The notes beneath the pieces are model-generated. The model saw nothing but the letters and a program-made list of their open reading frames with translations, was not told the origin of the DNA and made no database searches. Positions 1 to 13,865 of a stretch of DNA of 64,000 bases are shown here, one piece after another. The DNA comes from Watersipora subatra (taxonomy: Eukaryota > Bryozoa > Gymnolaemata > Cheilostomatida > Watersiporidae), in NCBI RefSeq assembly GCF_963576615.1, contig NC_088712.1, forward strand, positions 31,153,870 to 31,217,869, in the 5' to 3' direction. A program made the position numbers and the translations under genes. How positions within the stretch are numbered: position 1 is the stretch's first letter; each line of letters opens with the position of its first letter.

Positions 1-377
1 CCCACATGTTGTCATCTAAAAATAGATCTGTCAACCACGCGTGCTCATCGGTACCTCTGTGACCTCTTTGTGGAACATTTTATGCATTCAAATGTTTTTC
101 AGGGGGTGCATTGTTGATTTAAAATTCTTATCAGTTTCATAGATTTTATTTCTTTAAACATTTTGTGTAGCTAAAATGGAAAAAGTGAATATATCTTGTT
201 TTACTAGGCATGTGAAGCTTCACTGTGTGTGGTCGCTTACCCAAATCAAGTCGTCCGTACATGAAGTGCGAATAATTGGTTTATTCAGCTATTTGTGTAA
301 CAACTAGCTAGTTAATGTAACCACTGCCTGAGCAATTGTTCTTTTTGCCTCTGAAACAGCCTTCATGTGTCTTGCAG
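1..377 (+). other. intron tail of the upstream gene
   Basis: No coding exon is recognised here. The stretch ends in the acceptor CTTGCAG just before the terminal exon at 378, so it is read as the last part of that gene's final intron. Confidence 0.45.
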
Positions 378-493
378 GTGATCACTTGTATAGCTGCTTC
401 CTGCACGACGTTAACAACGAGACTCTGAAACGAGCTATGAATGACTTGGTGAAGACTTCTCAGCGTTCCTCAAGCATTTCTGAAGATAGTTGA
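378..493 (+). CDS. terminal coding exon of an unidentified upstream gene
   Basis: The exon begins after the acceptor CTTGCAG at 371-377 and is open until the TGA at 491-493. Read with two bases completing a split codon, it gives about 38 residues starting (G)DHLYSCFLHDVNNETLKRA and ending in the Ser/Glu-rich tail SSSISEDS. The amphipathic, non-repetitive composition, the good acceptor and the AATAAA about 180 bases after the stop support a genuine last exon. I do not recognise the family. The rest of the gene lies before base 1. Function is unknown. Confidence 0.55.
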
Positions 494-669
494 TGAAATA
501 TTTCTCAAAATTTTTGCTTCTTTTGTAATTACTTATCAGCACATGAAAACATATATATGTTTAAGGATAAATATAAATGTCTATGTGTATGTCTATGTGT
601 ATGCTGCGTACAATATACATTACAGGTGACACTAAGATACGTTTTAAATTAATGTTTAGCTTTACAACC

Positions 670-675
670 AATAAA
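670..675 (+). promoter_or_regulatory. candidate polyadenylation signal AATAAA
   Basis: A canonical AATAAA lies 177 bases after the TGA of the terminal exon at 378-493. It is the first full match after that stop and is a reasonable 3' end signal for that gene. Confidence 0.4.
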
Positions 676-908
676 AGGTTTCTGAATATAGCGCACACGA
701 AATCTGTTTCAAAAGTTGTAGCAGAACAAGCAGTTAAATTATGTCTGAAAAAGTGCACTGTTGTTTTTCTACTAGTCCCTACCCAGTTAAAAGTCTCTGT
801 TTACAGCCCAATGCTGTTTTTTATTTAGAAAACTTAGTGTCATAAAAGGGTTGAGGGGGCAACTCTTATGGTAATTGGCAACCAAGAATAAGATGGCAAT
901 AGACAAAA

Positions 909-1301
909 TTTGAGTGTTTGAGCCAGGCAATAACCCTTGAGCATACATTTGAGTGTGTAAGCCAGGCAATAACCCTTGAGCAAACATTTGAGTGTGTGAG
1001 CCAGGCAATAACCCTAGAGCAAACATTTGAGTGTGTAAGCCAGGCAATAACCCTAATGCAAACATTTGAGTGTGTAAGCCAGGCAATAACCCTAAAGCAA
1101 ACATTTGTGTGTGTAAGCCAGGCAATAACCCTAGAGCAAACATTTGAGTGCGTAAGCCAGGCAATAACCCTAGAGCAAACATTTGAGTGCGTAAGCCAGG
1201 CAATAACCCTAGAGCAAACATTTGAGTGCGTAAGCCAGGCAATAACCCTAGAGCAAACATTTGAGTGCGTAAGCCAGGCAATAACCCTAGAGCAAACATT
1301 T
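909..1301. repeat. 39-bp minisatellite, about 10 copies
   Basis: The unit contains GTAAGCCAGGCAATAACCCT followed by AGAGCAAACATTTGAGTGC. The last five copies are nearly identical and the first copies are diverged. Since 39 is a multiple of 3 and the unit has no stop in several frames, it yields false open frames on both strands. Confidence 0.95.
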
Positions 1302-3420
1302 ACATTGATCTATTTAAAGTTTTTAAATCCAGCTTAACTAGAAGACAACAAATAAGCCCTTATAATTTTAATTTTTTTTCTACAATTGTAATACGTTTTT
1401 ACTAGATGGCGTACACCAAATATAGGAAATAGGTTGTGTTTGACACTTCAATAAAAATAAGCAGAAGAAATTGGCTCTTGAGCATAAACGTAGAAGATGG
1501 AGCAGCAACTAAAATAGAGCACATGGTCTGAGTCTACTGAGGGATTTGTAGCTTGTAAGACCTTGTGAAAGCAATCAAAATTAAAAAAATTTGTCAAAAA
1601 TTGCTCATTTAGGATTTTGCTCTGCCTCTACCCTTAATCAGTGTAGCAATGCAATCCTAATTGTCTGTATAATTGAGAATACAACTCTCAAAATGTCCTA
1701 TCATAAGTCCATCTAGTAGACTAGCTTAAAGATGACAAGGCATGCATGCTATTCTATTTGCTAGAAAGAACTGTCTGACCAACCACAAAGTGGCGTTGAA
1801 ATCTGTGTGAAAATACAGTAAGGAATTGTTCTGCAACACTGTGTTAGAAAGAATGTGTGTAACCCCGGAATACAAAAAGAGTTTTGATTGTGTTTATTTG
1901 TAAATAAAAGATACTATAATAGGTTTGCTAACCTTTTTAATTTATGTCCACCAGTAAGATTTGTTGTTACAATATTTGATGACTAATAAATGAATTCTAC
2001 ATTTGAATAGAAAATTATTAGTCATGAAACCTGTCTGAGTTGGCATGTGACATACAAAACTTTAAAGTTTGCCATACGAACATTCTTTATTGTTGTGAAA
2101 ACGAACTCAGACTGCCAAGTATGTATGCCCTGTGCTCAAGTGCAGAGAAGAATGATGCTTTCAACAATTTAGTTAATTTTTCGTCAAATGATATGGGTGT
2201 ACTGAGTGCACTACTTGCCATTTCATTAGATTTGCTGGGTAGTTATTTTAACAGACATAAATGTACATTTATAATATACTGCACGGCACAAATTTTGTTT
2301 AAGTAGTTGCAACTTTCATCTTAAGTGACAGGAGAACTGAAAGTATTCAGGAAGCTCTCGAAATAATTAAAAAGTGGAAAAGCTCATGAACACCACGGGC
2401 ATGGATATTTGATTATGTAGATCAAAAATTTTCTGTTATAGACAAGTCTTCCGTACTGCCGTGTTTACTGCCTGATCAACCACAAATAACATTGTAACAT
2501 TACTCAATTCACAGAACATATGAATCACTTGTGGCATGATTTTAATTTGATGCCTCTATTCAACAAGCCCACTCAGGCTGGTGAATTGGTTAAATTGTAT
2601 TTTTTTTGCTGCTCCAACATGAAATATTTTCAAATGTATGAATCAATTGAATGAATACTATCTGCATTCTTACCAACTCTTCCACTAACTTAACGTCGTG
2701 TATATGTTAGTGATGTGTTAGTAATGTAATTAATTCAGATTGTGGCAGAGACAAATAAAGCCCTTAGTTAAGATTTAGATTAGATTTTATGAAAGACAAC
2801 TGGAGAAGAAAAGGAATAATGATTTTGAAAGATCTTAATAGAATCTTAATAATTTTTAGAAAGTCTGTAATACTTTTTTACTGTAAGAGGCTAGATTTCT
2901 GTTAATTTGCTGTATTTCACAGATGTTATGCCTGGTTTGTACTACATGTGAGTTTTACTGAGTTTTCTGCTGGCCATACATCAAGCAGCAGCTTGAGAAT
3001 GGTAGCGCATGTATCATATGGTTTAGTGCAGTACTTGCGAGAAGTGGTACCACCAGAGATGTATAACTCTCAGAACAACAAATATCAACCCCTTCCCTAG
3101 CATATTCATTGATTATTTCTGTAACTTCAGCACGTATTGGCAAAGACTGGGGCTTGCAGTAGATGTTTTTATTTCAGTTGACAGATTTATTGTTCCTTTT
3201 TCTAATCTATACTCCGATGCTAATCCTCTGGTCGCAACAAGCTACACATGCTCTGTTTTATATACCCAGTGTCAATAAGTATGTTGTATAGAAATATTAG
3301 CAAAGGCAGATAGCATAATGGAGAATGACTAAACACCGGAGATATATGCAATATTACAATGAATATGACACCTAATACATTAGAGGACCAGCAATAAAGA
3401 CAGTCATCATATACTCATCT
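1302..3420. other. no recognised gene or repeat
   Basis: AT-rich sequence without a recognisable exon, RNA gene or repeated block. The open frame at 2040-2306 has no recognisable domain and simple codon content, so I do not call it. Confidence 0.5.
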
Positions 3421-4290
3421 ACAAGCAGCTTAGAAACCTTTTGTGGAAGTAGCCAATGAAGAATGGGACATCAATTGAAACCCAGAAACCCATTAAAGGA
3501 TATCAGACCTGTACCAGACAAGACCAGACCAAGACAATTGGAGTTAGTCAACATTTCCAACCATTATAATCTCATGACGTACTTGAGACAAGTTCCCTCA
3601 ATCGCTAACCCTCTGCAACATAAGGAACAGAACCTGACCGCCAAATCACCTTCTCACACGCTAACGAAGACATCTATAAAAGAGAACAACTCCAATGACT
3701 CAGCATCTGTCTATCTCTCTCTTTCTCAAGGACCTGCTGAGAACCATTCCTTCGCCTCTGGAGCCTCCCTCTCTCTTCCCTCTGGAGCCCCATTCACCAT
3801 CATCAGCTGATTCTCTTCTACTCCACTATTTCAAGGACTCCCCTATATATCCAAGTACTGCCGTGATTATCGTTTGTCTGTCAAAACTCGCAGCCGGGAC
3901 TGAACAAGCAAAAACGGCCGACCGTTCAAGTAAGGGTGTAACTTTTGTCTATATTAACCTTTTGTTAATGATATTATTGTTTAGAATTCTGCTAGTTGTG
4001 TATTTTAATTGTTAGGCTTATAAAGTAAAGAATACCTTTTACTGACAAACATCAGTATTGCTTACAATAGCTTAACACCTCACTAGTACCTGAACCAGTA
4101 ATAATCAAATTAGTTCCTACAAGCTAAGCAAAAGTACCCAAACTGAACATAGCCAAAACAGAATAAAATGACAAAGCAAATTCAACACCGATGTGTATGG
4201 ATTCGGATTAGTTATGCATAGCATAATTTCTCTATGTCCACCCATGACAAGTATATGTACTTGGTGTTTTATGTCTACTGTATATAGTTA
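3421..4290. other. unassigned stretch, possibly decayed repeat
   Basis: Contains a 115-codon open frame at 3463-3810, rich in Pro/Ser/Thr, with CT-rich runs (TCTATCTCTCTCTTTCTC). No domain is recognised. The base composition differs from its surroundings, which would fit an old retroelement fragment, but no terminal repeats were found. Confidence 0.25.
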
Positions 4291-4295
4291 TCACA

Positions 4296-4333
4296 TAATC
4301 TGTGTTGTACACCTACTGGTGTACAACACAGAT
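4296..4333. repeat. perfect hairpin, 17-bp arms
   Basis: AATCTGTGTTGTACACC, a four-base loop TACT, and then the exact reverse complement GGTGTACAACACAGATT. Confidence 0.9.
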
Positions 4334-4597
4334 TGATGTCCCACACTAACTACTGTAATAAAATGTTAACCTTTATTCGTTAACCGTTAAACCCTTGGTT
4401 GTAAAGCCCAGAACGCTATACGTGTATTTGGTTTAATTTCCAATCCATTTAAAGTTCAAAGTCATTGTAGCTCGATAGTCGGCTCAAAGTCGGCTATAAA
4501 AAGTACTCAACAGCATTAGATTATATGAATGATGTGTAAAGGAATTTGCTGGGCTTCACTTTGGCATGATCTAGACTAAATAGTCATAGATACTGTC

Positions 4598-4658
4598 ACC
4601 GTACTCATTCTTTCTTGTTTATGTAATATTACATAAACAAAAAAGAATGAGTACGGTT
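4598..4658. repeat. 30-bp near-perfect palindrome
   Basis: The arm starting ACCGTACTCATTCTTTC and the arm ending AAAGAATGAGTACGGT pair over about 30 bp with one mismatch, meeting at TAAT/ATTA with essentially no loop. The form suggests two element ends joined head to head. Confidence 0.85.
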
Positions 4659-4982
4659 TCGTTCGCTTTTATTAAAGAAGAAAGTTCCATTAGCCGAGGA
4701 GCGTACGGCTATTGCTCTGCTCAACTGAGTGAGCACGCTCCTTTATATACATTCATGCCACCTGTTCCGGATAATGTAACCGAGTAAAAACCGTATAACA
4801 ATAAATATAAATGGAGTCGCTTGACATGGTTATAATACACTAACAATTACTAGCGATACAATATGGTGAACGAAGCTAAACAGAATAGCGATACAACTTG
4901 GTGACGATACGATATAATTTAAGAGCAAACAACATGCAAGATACATGTATAAATCGTATTGATAATAATAAGAAAGTCACGG

Positions 4983-5410
4983 CCCAGGGGCGAATTTTTT
5001 TCCCAAACATGTTTACCTATGGCAGTAAATTATTCGCTCCTAATTGGTTTAGTAATTGAGTTTTAGTAACCAAAACCTACATCATTAGATCAAAAATTAA
5101 GTTATAATTAGAAAGGAACACAAAATTCCAAAATTTTATTAAAAATGGTTTAAATCAATGCGTTTTAAGTGAGCACCCTTTTAAGTTTTAACAGCACTTT
5201 TAGAATGATAACATAAGTTTTACTAGGTCATTCGGATATTTGTGATCCTTTCTAATAACAACTATTAATTTTTAATGTAACGAGGTGGGTTCTGGTTACT
5301 GAAACTCAATTACTAAAACCAATCAGGAGCCAAGATTTTACTACCATATGTAAACCTATTTCGGAAAAAGAATTTTGCGGCTCGGAGGCGAATTTTTTTT
5401 CGCAAACATG
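4983..5410. mobile_element. foldback-type repeat element
   Basis: Two outer blocks of about 32 bp are direct copies (GGGGCGAATTTTTTTCCCAA and GGAGGCGAATTTTTTTTCGC). Inside them, 5009-5086 and 5283-5365 are diverged inverted repeats sharing CTCCTAATTGGTTTAGTAAT on one strand. The spacer of about 200 bp has no coding potential. It is probably non-autonomous. Confidence 0.6.
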
Positions 5411-7370
5411 AAAAAATTTCAAATAGTTTTTATAAATATTTTTTATTTAATATATTAATTTTATTGCAGTACGCCGACTAAAAGTTTCCTAATAAATATA
5501 TTATACGGTTATTTATTAGGATGCTGATAACATCGATAAATTAGAGTCCACAAGGAGAGAAAGTGCCATTCCACAGAACCTAGCTATGAATATCTCATAA
5601 GTTGAGCGTCGAATTTCCATGTATCATTTGGAGGAATTGGGCTACTTTTGTACAAACTACAGTTCATACGCTAAGTACACATCCTTGTAGGTTTTTTCAC
5701 TTGTTGAAGTCTTCCTATTTCATCAATTGAATCAATACATATATTACAAGTTTAGGATTTATTCTGAAAAAAATACAAACATTCTATTTTCTCATTCATC
5801 ACATATAAGCACCACCATGTCAGTGATACATCTTGAAATGGTAGTATTTGTACTGGTATTTGTTCAATAACGTATGTATCATCATATCACTCTCATCTGA
5901 CTGTTATCATTCTTTCCCCATCGACTGCTCTCTCAATGTTCTACAAAGTAGGGTAAAAGGACATAAAAAAGTAATATGTTTTTTAGAATATTGGAAAGTA
6001 TGATTATGCAATTTACTTTCTCTAGCTCGATACATCAGGAACCCAACACTGAGCCCGGGATAATAGGATTTGCACAGAGTAATGAGGAGAAAAATGGCAG
6101 CAATTATAAACAAGTATTGTAAGTGTTTTGGCTCACCATAAATGAATAAATTAACTGTATATGTGATATAAACAATCTGTAAAATTGGTTTCTTTGGTAA
6201 ATATAAATTTGGTAAAATTCACTCAACAGAACCTTAACCGTAGAGTACTAAGTACTAGAGTACGGGTTGTTCATCTAACTGGTTGTCTACAGATTGGTTG
6301 TGTAATATGTTTAAAGTGAAAGCACTCCAAAAACAAAAAGATTGGCAGAGAGATTTACTGCTTGTTTGATAGTGAGAGTGATAATACTTAATAATGATAA
6401 TCATGAAATCATAGGCTAGATCATGGGGTGGGTAACTCCCAAGTCAACAAACCATCTACTGACTATCTAAACCTGCATGTATGTATGACTTGTAATTTAT
6501 ATGATCTTAAAATGAATATACATACATGTATGTACACGTATTTCCAGTGAAGCAATATACATCAGCAGTGCAAAACAATTAGTCAATAATCCTACCTACT
6601 TTTTGATTGATTATTCAAATACAGAGATTTATGGAATATAAATATTTCACAAATATTACATTTATAGAGGAGTTAGTAGTTGGATCACCAAAACTTTTTC
6701 TATAATTGGAAATGTCAAGTTATTTAAATGATGTTACATGTACCATCAAACATATTTTTTTATGACAGGAAGTTAGACAACCCAGTGACAGGGGTAAACA
6801 CCTAGCATAAGCTGCATCAGAGTATATACCAAGTAAGCTAGATACACCAATAGATAGATAAGTAATTTGGAATACTAAAGATTAGATTTTTCAGACTGGC
6901 AGTGTGACTGTTTGTGAGTTAATTCTTTTGTAATTGTATAAAAAAAATGAAGCATAAACTGATAATAACATATACATAATAACTCAAATAAAAATCTGTT
7001 GTATTTTGTTGAAATTTGGTATTGACAATTCATCTACAGAAATCTACGAGAAATCATGCGATGAAGTTTATTATTTGCAACCGCAATCTAAGGATGTGTT
7101 GATGACGCAGTTTAGATGAAGATGACATGCAATGAAGATTGATGAGTAAACACAAGCAGATGACTTCTGTTGATTTCGCATAACAGAGAAAGGCAGGCCC
7201 ACAGTTGTCACTATTTTTCTGCAAGTTGTGTAATGCTCTAATAATATTAATAGCTATAGACCGATGCTAAAGGAATAAAATTACCAGGCACTCATACACC
7301 AGCACTGTCATGGGTGATGCTTGATTAGAGTAGCCATTTTATGTTGTTGAGAATACATGGTTTAGATCAT
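5411..7370. other. no recognised gene or repeat
   Basis: AT-rich noncoding-looking sequence. No open frame with a recognisable domain, no tandem repeat and no clear splice-bounded exon was seen. Confidence 0.5.
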
Positions 7371-7374
7371 TAAA

Positions 7375-7665
7375 AATGTTTGAGTTTATAAACTTTTTAT
7401 TTGAGTATAAATAAATTTTATTTATGTTTAATATTTACCAATGCAAAATGAAATATAGTTATACTTAACAAATATAAATATATTTATAATTTTTAAATAT
7501 AAAATATTATATAAAACAAAATATTATGTCAAATAAATATAAAATGCTATTTATATATTTATAATAAATATAAATACACAAATATATTTATATTTGTTAC
7601 AGATTCAAAAATTTATAACAAATTTAAATATTTGTTATAAATCGTTGAATTTATAACAAATATTT
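7375..7665. repeat. AT-rich low-complexity tract
   Basis: Irregular runs of AATATAAATATATTTATAA-type sequence, almost free of G and C. There is no fixed period. Confidence 0.8.
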
Positions 7666-9160
7666 ATGGCGCTGTAATTATAACGCCAAGCTTTTTGTTT
7701 CGTATGCCAATCACCCGCATTAACAATATAATTTTATACTGCAGAATGAAAGATTGTATACTCATACGTCTAGCAGAGTCACCTGTCATTGGAATGATTG
7801 CCACAGCTGCACCTCTCATTGACAACGTACTGTCACCGGTGGAGCAAAATAGAGCACATAGCAGCCATCACGATATCTCTGAGAGGTATAAAACAGAACG
7901 TAGCAGTTTAATCGGTAGATTTCAGATCAAATTTCTATAGTAGAATTATATAGAAAGTTTCACTAGCACCAGACTTGACAAAATAACTGCAAGTATCTAC
8001 AAACTAGAAGTGTACTGATTTAGGTAATCAATGAGTTTTGACGATGAGAAAAAATCTGTCATAATGTACATAACATAGAATTAATGGTTATTTGCACATA
8101 ATCTTTAGGTAAAACCAATGAAGAGAAAGAAATAATTTGCATCAGCAATAAATTGCAGATGCAAATTGTCAATTTACTAACACAACAAAATAGATGTAGT
8201 CATGGTCAATATAAAACATTTGATGTGGCTCAACTGCATACCATGGCTTCGACTCAATCAATTTCAAATGTATCAATTTTGTTTTATTAATCTCTATGGT
8301 ACAACCACTTTTGGTTGGAGGCATTATTTCCTGGAACATTTAAGCAGTAATATCTATATGTACATGTACTTGACTAGTTTTCTATATGCCTGTACTTGGA
8401 CTTGATACAGCAACTTTTAAAAGCATCGAGTAGCTGCAAGCTTGAATTTGCGCCCACACGGGTGAAACGACTCCAAATTACAAAGAATACCATATTTATG
8501 TCAAAATGATTAACCAATGATAATGCAGGGCGCATGTGGGAAAATCAGATGGCCTAGAAAGTTTAATAGACAGTTTTCTGGCAGAAAGAAGCTTCCAAAG
8601 ACCACGTATTCATATTGAGAGGGTAGTGAGTGTCATCTTTTAGAATTTCACATATGCGTTCTTATACCTCACTTTTTGTTCAAAACAGCAGTTAATCAAT
8701 TTAATGGAAATGCTTAATGTTTGCAGATCATTACTTACTGGGGCTACAACCACACCTGTGCCAGAAAATCAGGTCTACCTGGATCATATCAACTACAAGG
8801 CCACCCAGTTCATGGTCCCAGTTCATGAGGCCTACAAGAACGAACAATGATGTGAAAGGTTGGTACTGACAGTTTAATCACAGAGCATTCAGAAATGGTG
8901 CCCCAAATTTTTAGAGAATAATCGCCGAACTGTATAAAAAATAGAATATGACAGCGATTAATGTAAAGCTTATTTCTCCTAAAAAATTAAAAAAAGAGTG
9001 AGAAAATCGTCTGCAATGGTTCAGGGAAAGCATATGAAACTGTGGAGAGATTACGATGAAAGTGACTTAAGGACCTCGAGCCGAAAGTGTGTAGTCAGCT
9101 TGTTGGTAACAACTACATGTATTTTGTTTGATTTTTGTTTAAAAACTGTCTCCATAAAAA
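7666..9160. other. unassigned; possible isolated exons
   Basis: Two stretches read like protein between splice-like signals: 8531-8620 (contains SDGLESLIDSFLAERSFQRP) and 8726-8850 (after the acceptor TTTGCAG, contains VYLDHINYKATQFMVPVHEA, then a TGA). Their phases do not join with the available donors and no family was recognised, so they are noted but not called as a gene. Confidence 0.25.
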
Positions 9161-10060
9161 CTGCAAGACTCTCATTAGGCTGGAAATGTGCCAAGGTTGT
9201 ACCAGTATATAAAAAGGGTTCTAAGCATGATCTAGTTAACTATAGACCTGTGTCCTAGAGTAGCATTTGTTATAAGCTGTTGGAGCACATTGTTCATTCT
9301 GTTTATTCTTACATAAGCACACATCTTGGTAAATATAGCCTAATCACAGATATTCAACATAATTTTTGTGTTTTTATTTTTTATTAACTACTTTGTGGAC
9401 ACCATTAATTTTCATTTTTGTAGACATTTTACTGATGATGGTCTAGTTACACAAGACAAAGCCACCATGCTGCAACAAGATTTATGCTCTCTTGAATCTT
9501 GAGCCAAAATTTGGCACATGAAATTTAATCCACAAAAGTATTACCATCACTCTGGCAAGTCCTCTTTGCCGATGGATACAAATAATCTTTTCATCTTATG
9601 TGATCACCATCTTCAAAGTGTGACTTCTAATCCTTATTTTGTGGTAGAGTTGCAGAATGATCTGAAATTTAATCAAAATATTTTTAAAATTGAATCCAAG
9701 GAAGAGCAATTAATCGGCATGCTTGAAAAGCAATAGAAAGAAAGATAGCTGCTACTTCACTAGTTAGACCTGGGCCTGAGTATGGCTGCATGGTTTGGGA
9801 CCCTTACCTTACAAAGGATATTAGTTTACTAAAGTGAACTCGAAACGCTGCACTGAGATTTTGTATAGACAAAAAGGCAGAGCTAGTTTTCTTCAACTAT
9901 GAGAAATTAATTATTTTGAAACCTTGAAAGACAGATGAGTTAAACTTTGTCATAATGTTTTTAGTAAAATTCTGGGTGGTGATATTGACTTATTGATCAG
10001 AACAAAATATCAATATACCAATACTGACATTGGTCCCATTCGCTACCTGGGACTTGTAAT
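9160..10060 (+). pseudogene. decayed LINE (Jockey/CR1-like) reverse transcriptase fragment
   Basis: The translation shows the RT entry motif of Jockey/CR1-type non-LTR elements: GWKCAKVVPVYKKGSKHDLV followed by NYRPVS, then an in-frame TAG and SSICYKLLEHIVHS. After a deletion around 9360-9420 comes a degraded FxDD box (HFTDDG), a thumb-like segment with LQQDLCSLES and WHMKFNP, and the downstream signature SLVRPGPEYGCMVWDPYLTK. Stops at 9256-9258 and later, at least one large deletion and loss of the endonuclease half make it a dead, truncated copy. In a live element it would copy its own RNA at a nicked target. Assignment to one clade would need a tree. Confidence 0.8.
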
Positions 10061-13000
10061 TTAGATGTTGCGTACAATGCTACATACATGTAGGCCTACA
10101 TTGTAAAATGGTAGCGTACAGCCTGCTACATGGTGTTGGCTTTTCATACTTTGCAGTTTTAGACTAATTGTCCTGCTCAAAAGAAAAAATTTTTAATGTA
10201 ATGTTACCTATTTTTATTATGAATAGTCACCCCAAGCACAACAAAGTTTTAATTCATGACTCAACCTTTTGATCAATCAACCTTGCCTGCAACACAAAAT
10301 AATAAAATTACTAAATAATATATATATATACCAAAGCTATGTATCTTTGATATACTATTAATACTACTATGTATATATTAGCAATGCATAAGACAGTAAA
10401 AACATTAAAAGTGACCAGAAGAATGAAATAATTTAGCTATAAAACAACAATGTATTTTTTTGTTATTTATTCGCAGATAATTATATTGTTTAGGTTCATT
10501 CATTTACCTACACTCGTTTTACTATTAAGTTACTATAGGCAAACACACCAAAGTAAAAATATCGATTTATTAATACTAGTTCACCGTGAGTTGCAGACTA
10601 TTAATAATTATAAACTATCAATAAATAATAATTTTTAGTAGGCCTACCACAAATGGTACTCTCACCCTAAGGTAGTGATAATCTTATCAGACTCGAAGCA
10701 TCTACCAAAGCTTTGAGATTTTAAGCACACATGTTAGCGTTTTGGTGGTTCCGAGTGTGGTATGTTTATCAAATATTCAGTAAGCAACAGATCACTTTTA
10801 TTCAAATCCAAAACGCAACTGAATAGTTCATGTACATAGTCTAACACAAATTCATTGCATCAAGTATGACGTAATGTAAGCATTGCAATAAGCTGTTCAC
10901 AAAAAAGAAACAAACAGCCAATCTCAAATCAATGTCATAGTTTACATATATCAAATACATTCTACACCGAAGAGCCACCAGTAGTAATAGTAGCAGTGGT
11001 AGGGATCGGAGATAATAAATTGTTTTTATAATTCCACGATTTTCGTTTTGATTGATAGATGACTTTTGTCGGTAGTATATTTAGTAATCAATGTTAAATG
11101 AAATGTTAAATGAACTTTTGCATTATTTTTTACCATTTTTTCCCGTTTTCTCCTCCACGATCAATAGTAGGCGCCAGCTCCATAACTGTAGACGTATTCT
11201 CCAGGAAGTGTAGACGTAACTTACCAGCCATGCAGACGAAACCTCTCGGTGCCGAACTTTCTTATAGGCGAAACATTTTGTAGCCAAATCCTCTTTTAGG
11301 CGTAATCTCTGGAACCCATATTATTTGCTAGTTGAACTAACATGTTGGTATTGACTACTTTTGAAGGATATTAATTATCTAGTCGCCAATACCATTTGGT
11401 CAGTGTCTTGTACTGAAATAGAAAGGCTGTCTTATCGACCAACCTTGTGTATTGAAGCCTCGCAAGCAAATATTTTCTGTTTCTGGTAAGTAAAGTATGG
11501 GCGGAATATTAACAATGCGTTAATTAATGCAACTTTTGGATTATTTTGGTTGTACCATGCTCAATTATAATCCAAATGTGAGCTCAATAGTTTTAAATAT
11601 TTCTATCCTTTCCTTTAGAAATATGTTGTAAGTGATGACGTCTAGTGTGAACATGTTCAGTAATTTAATGAGTTTTTCACTTGATGAGGTATTGAGTTAA
11701 CACCAAACCATTTGTATTTTGCAACTTCTACTTGTGGGTGAACATGTAATATAAAATACTAAAATGATCGTAACAGTAATTTTTAGAGATTTCGCTAAAC
11801 ATTTTACATTGTTTTCTCTGAATAGAAGCACTATAAAAAAGTTAACATATAATTAAGTTTTAAGTAGAACCTTCGAGGCAACCTTTAGAATAAGTCATAG
11901 GCCTACATATTGTGGCTTTTCAAGTAGTTCCTTTATACACTTGTTAAAACTTGAACTTTTAAACTATGCTTTTAAGTGCATGACAATAACAAACAAATTG
12001 TCTCTAAATAGACTAGTATGTGACAAATTCTGTTATTATCCGTTTAAACTTTTGTATGATTGTAAAACGTCTTCTTATACCTTTTTCATCTATTCTTGAA
12101 TAGGACATTCAACCATTCTGGAACATTCTCTAGATTGGTTTAAACGGTGTTTGGTAGTTTAAGACTTATTACTGCCTTCTGGCCTATTGGTAATGCTTTA
12201 TACAAGAATATACAGTATAAATTTTCTGCTAAGAAATCTTAGCCAATGAGTATTATTCTTACGGGAAACAGTTCCAACATTGACAAGTCTGAACCTAGAC
12301 AAGTCCCAATCTCGACAGAGGTTGGTCCGAATCTAGACAAAGGTTAGTCTGAATATCGACAATTTATGCTGCACTGTACACCATCAATATCACGATGATA
12401 GAAAAAACTTTACTCCCACAAACTAGAAATAGCCTCCAGTGGTTATCTGATGAAGTATATAGGCCTAAGCTAAACGAGTTTTAAATTGATAGCATGCCTT
12501 TGCATAATCATCATCATAATGGTGATACCAAAATTGTAAATAAACTGCTCAAGAGAGGAAATAGAGAAAATAAATGAACACAAAGTAATAATAAGACTAT
12601 AGACTGTAAGGCTATAAACATTCATAAATAATATAATAATGCAAAAATATAATAATTATAATATTAATAAAAGATTGGACCAACCGTTGTCGATATACAA
12701 ACTCGTCGAGCTTCAAACCCGTTGAGGTTCGGACTATAATCTATTCGTATCAATATACTGGTGGAATAGTTATTATTTTGAAACGAAATACTACGAAACG
12801 ATCTTTAATACTTTACTACATATAACTACAATAACAAATGGAAAATTGATGTCTTTTCAATTTTTTGTATTCGCAATTAAATCTATTGTTTCCGATTTCT
12901 CACCTAGCGTGATTTGAACTAAATTAAGCACCATGATTTGTGTCTTCTCAGGCGTTTATAGAACTCATAGATTCTGTAAGATTATAACCTTAGAACAGGA

Positions 13001-13860
13001 TATTTTGAGGAAAGGTAATTGAATACGACTAAATAAGCTCAGGAGAGTAATCGTGGTCTGTGTTTGTGCAGTTGGCTATAATAGACTACAGAGAGCAACT
13101 GCTGTTTGATTACTCAGAGGCCTGCCATAGCAGCAGCTGCATTCTCAATCTTATTTCTTTAGCTACCATTAATACGCATTCCCATTATAATTATTAATAA
13201 AACATATTAGGTTTATGGCTGACATCAGCGAGTGGCTAATTCCCTTCATCCAAGCTGTAACTGTGAATTGCGTCATTTATAATAGATGCATTAGTCATGA
13301 GTTCTTACCTTACACACGTAGAATAGATGTATAACAAGTTGTCTCAAACCCTAAGGATTTACGTTACAACCAATAGAGAGGAAAAAGTGGGATTTGTACA
13401 CACATTCATGTCAGTCTGGCCGGCATTAATAGAACTGCAACCTTATATTTCTGTCTGAAAATAATCAGACATACAGATCATATACAGTATATGTATTTAT
13501 TTCATGAGATGACTTTTTTGATAGTCACGCGTTTTTCAATCTCCCGATCCAGTGTGGTGGTTTCTAAAGGAGTTCATGCTATGTGGCTTGTTGTTGCTCC
13601 TCACCTTTGTTATGAGATGATATCTCATCTCCTTGGTGCCTCTTATTGTCTCGTTCTGGGCCATTTATGGTAATCCTGTGACTCTTTAATGTTATTCTTG
13701 TCAAACAAAAGAAAGTCTCATCAGCATGCAATACTGTAAATGCGCGGACATATTTGCCTTTTCTCCGCTCAGTATTTGTAATATCATCAGCTAGTGTAAC
13801 AATAGCACCTGGTCCTTCAAAGCTGGTTTAATTGCTAGTGTTTTCTGTGTACAGCAACAC
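10061..13860. other. no recognised gene; a short TA tract
   Basis: A (TA)n tract lies near 10318-10330. The remainder is AT-rich sequence with no supported exon, RNA gene or array. Confidence 0.45.
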
Positions 13861-13865
13861 AACTA

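Noticed and set aside
8528..8850. Two-exon gene
   Set aside because: The second segment needs two bases from the previous exon, but no GT donor near 8621 leaves two bases, so the join cannot be made.
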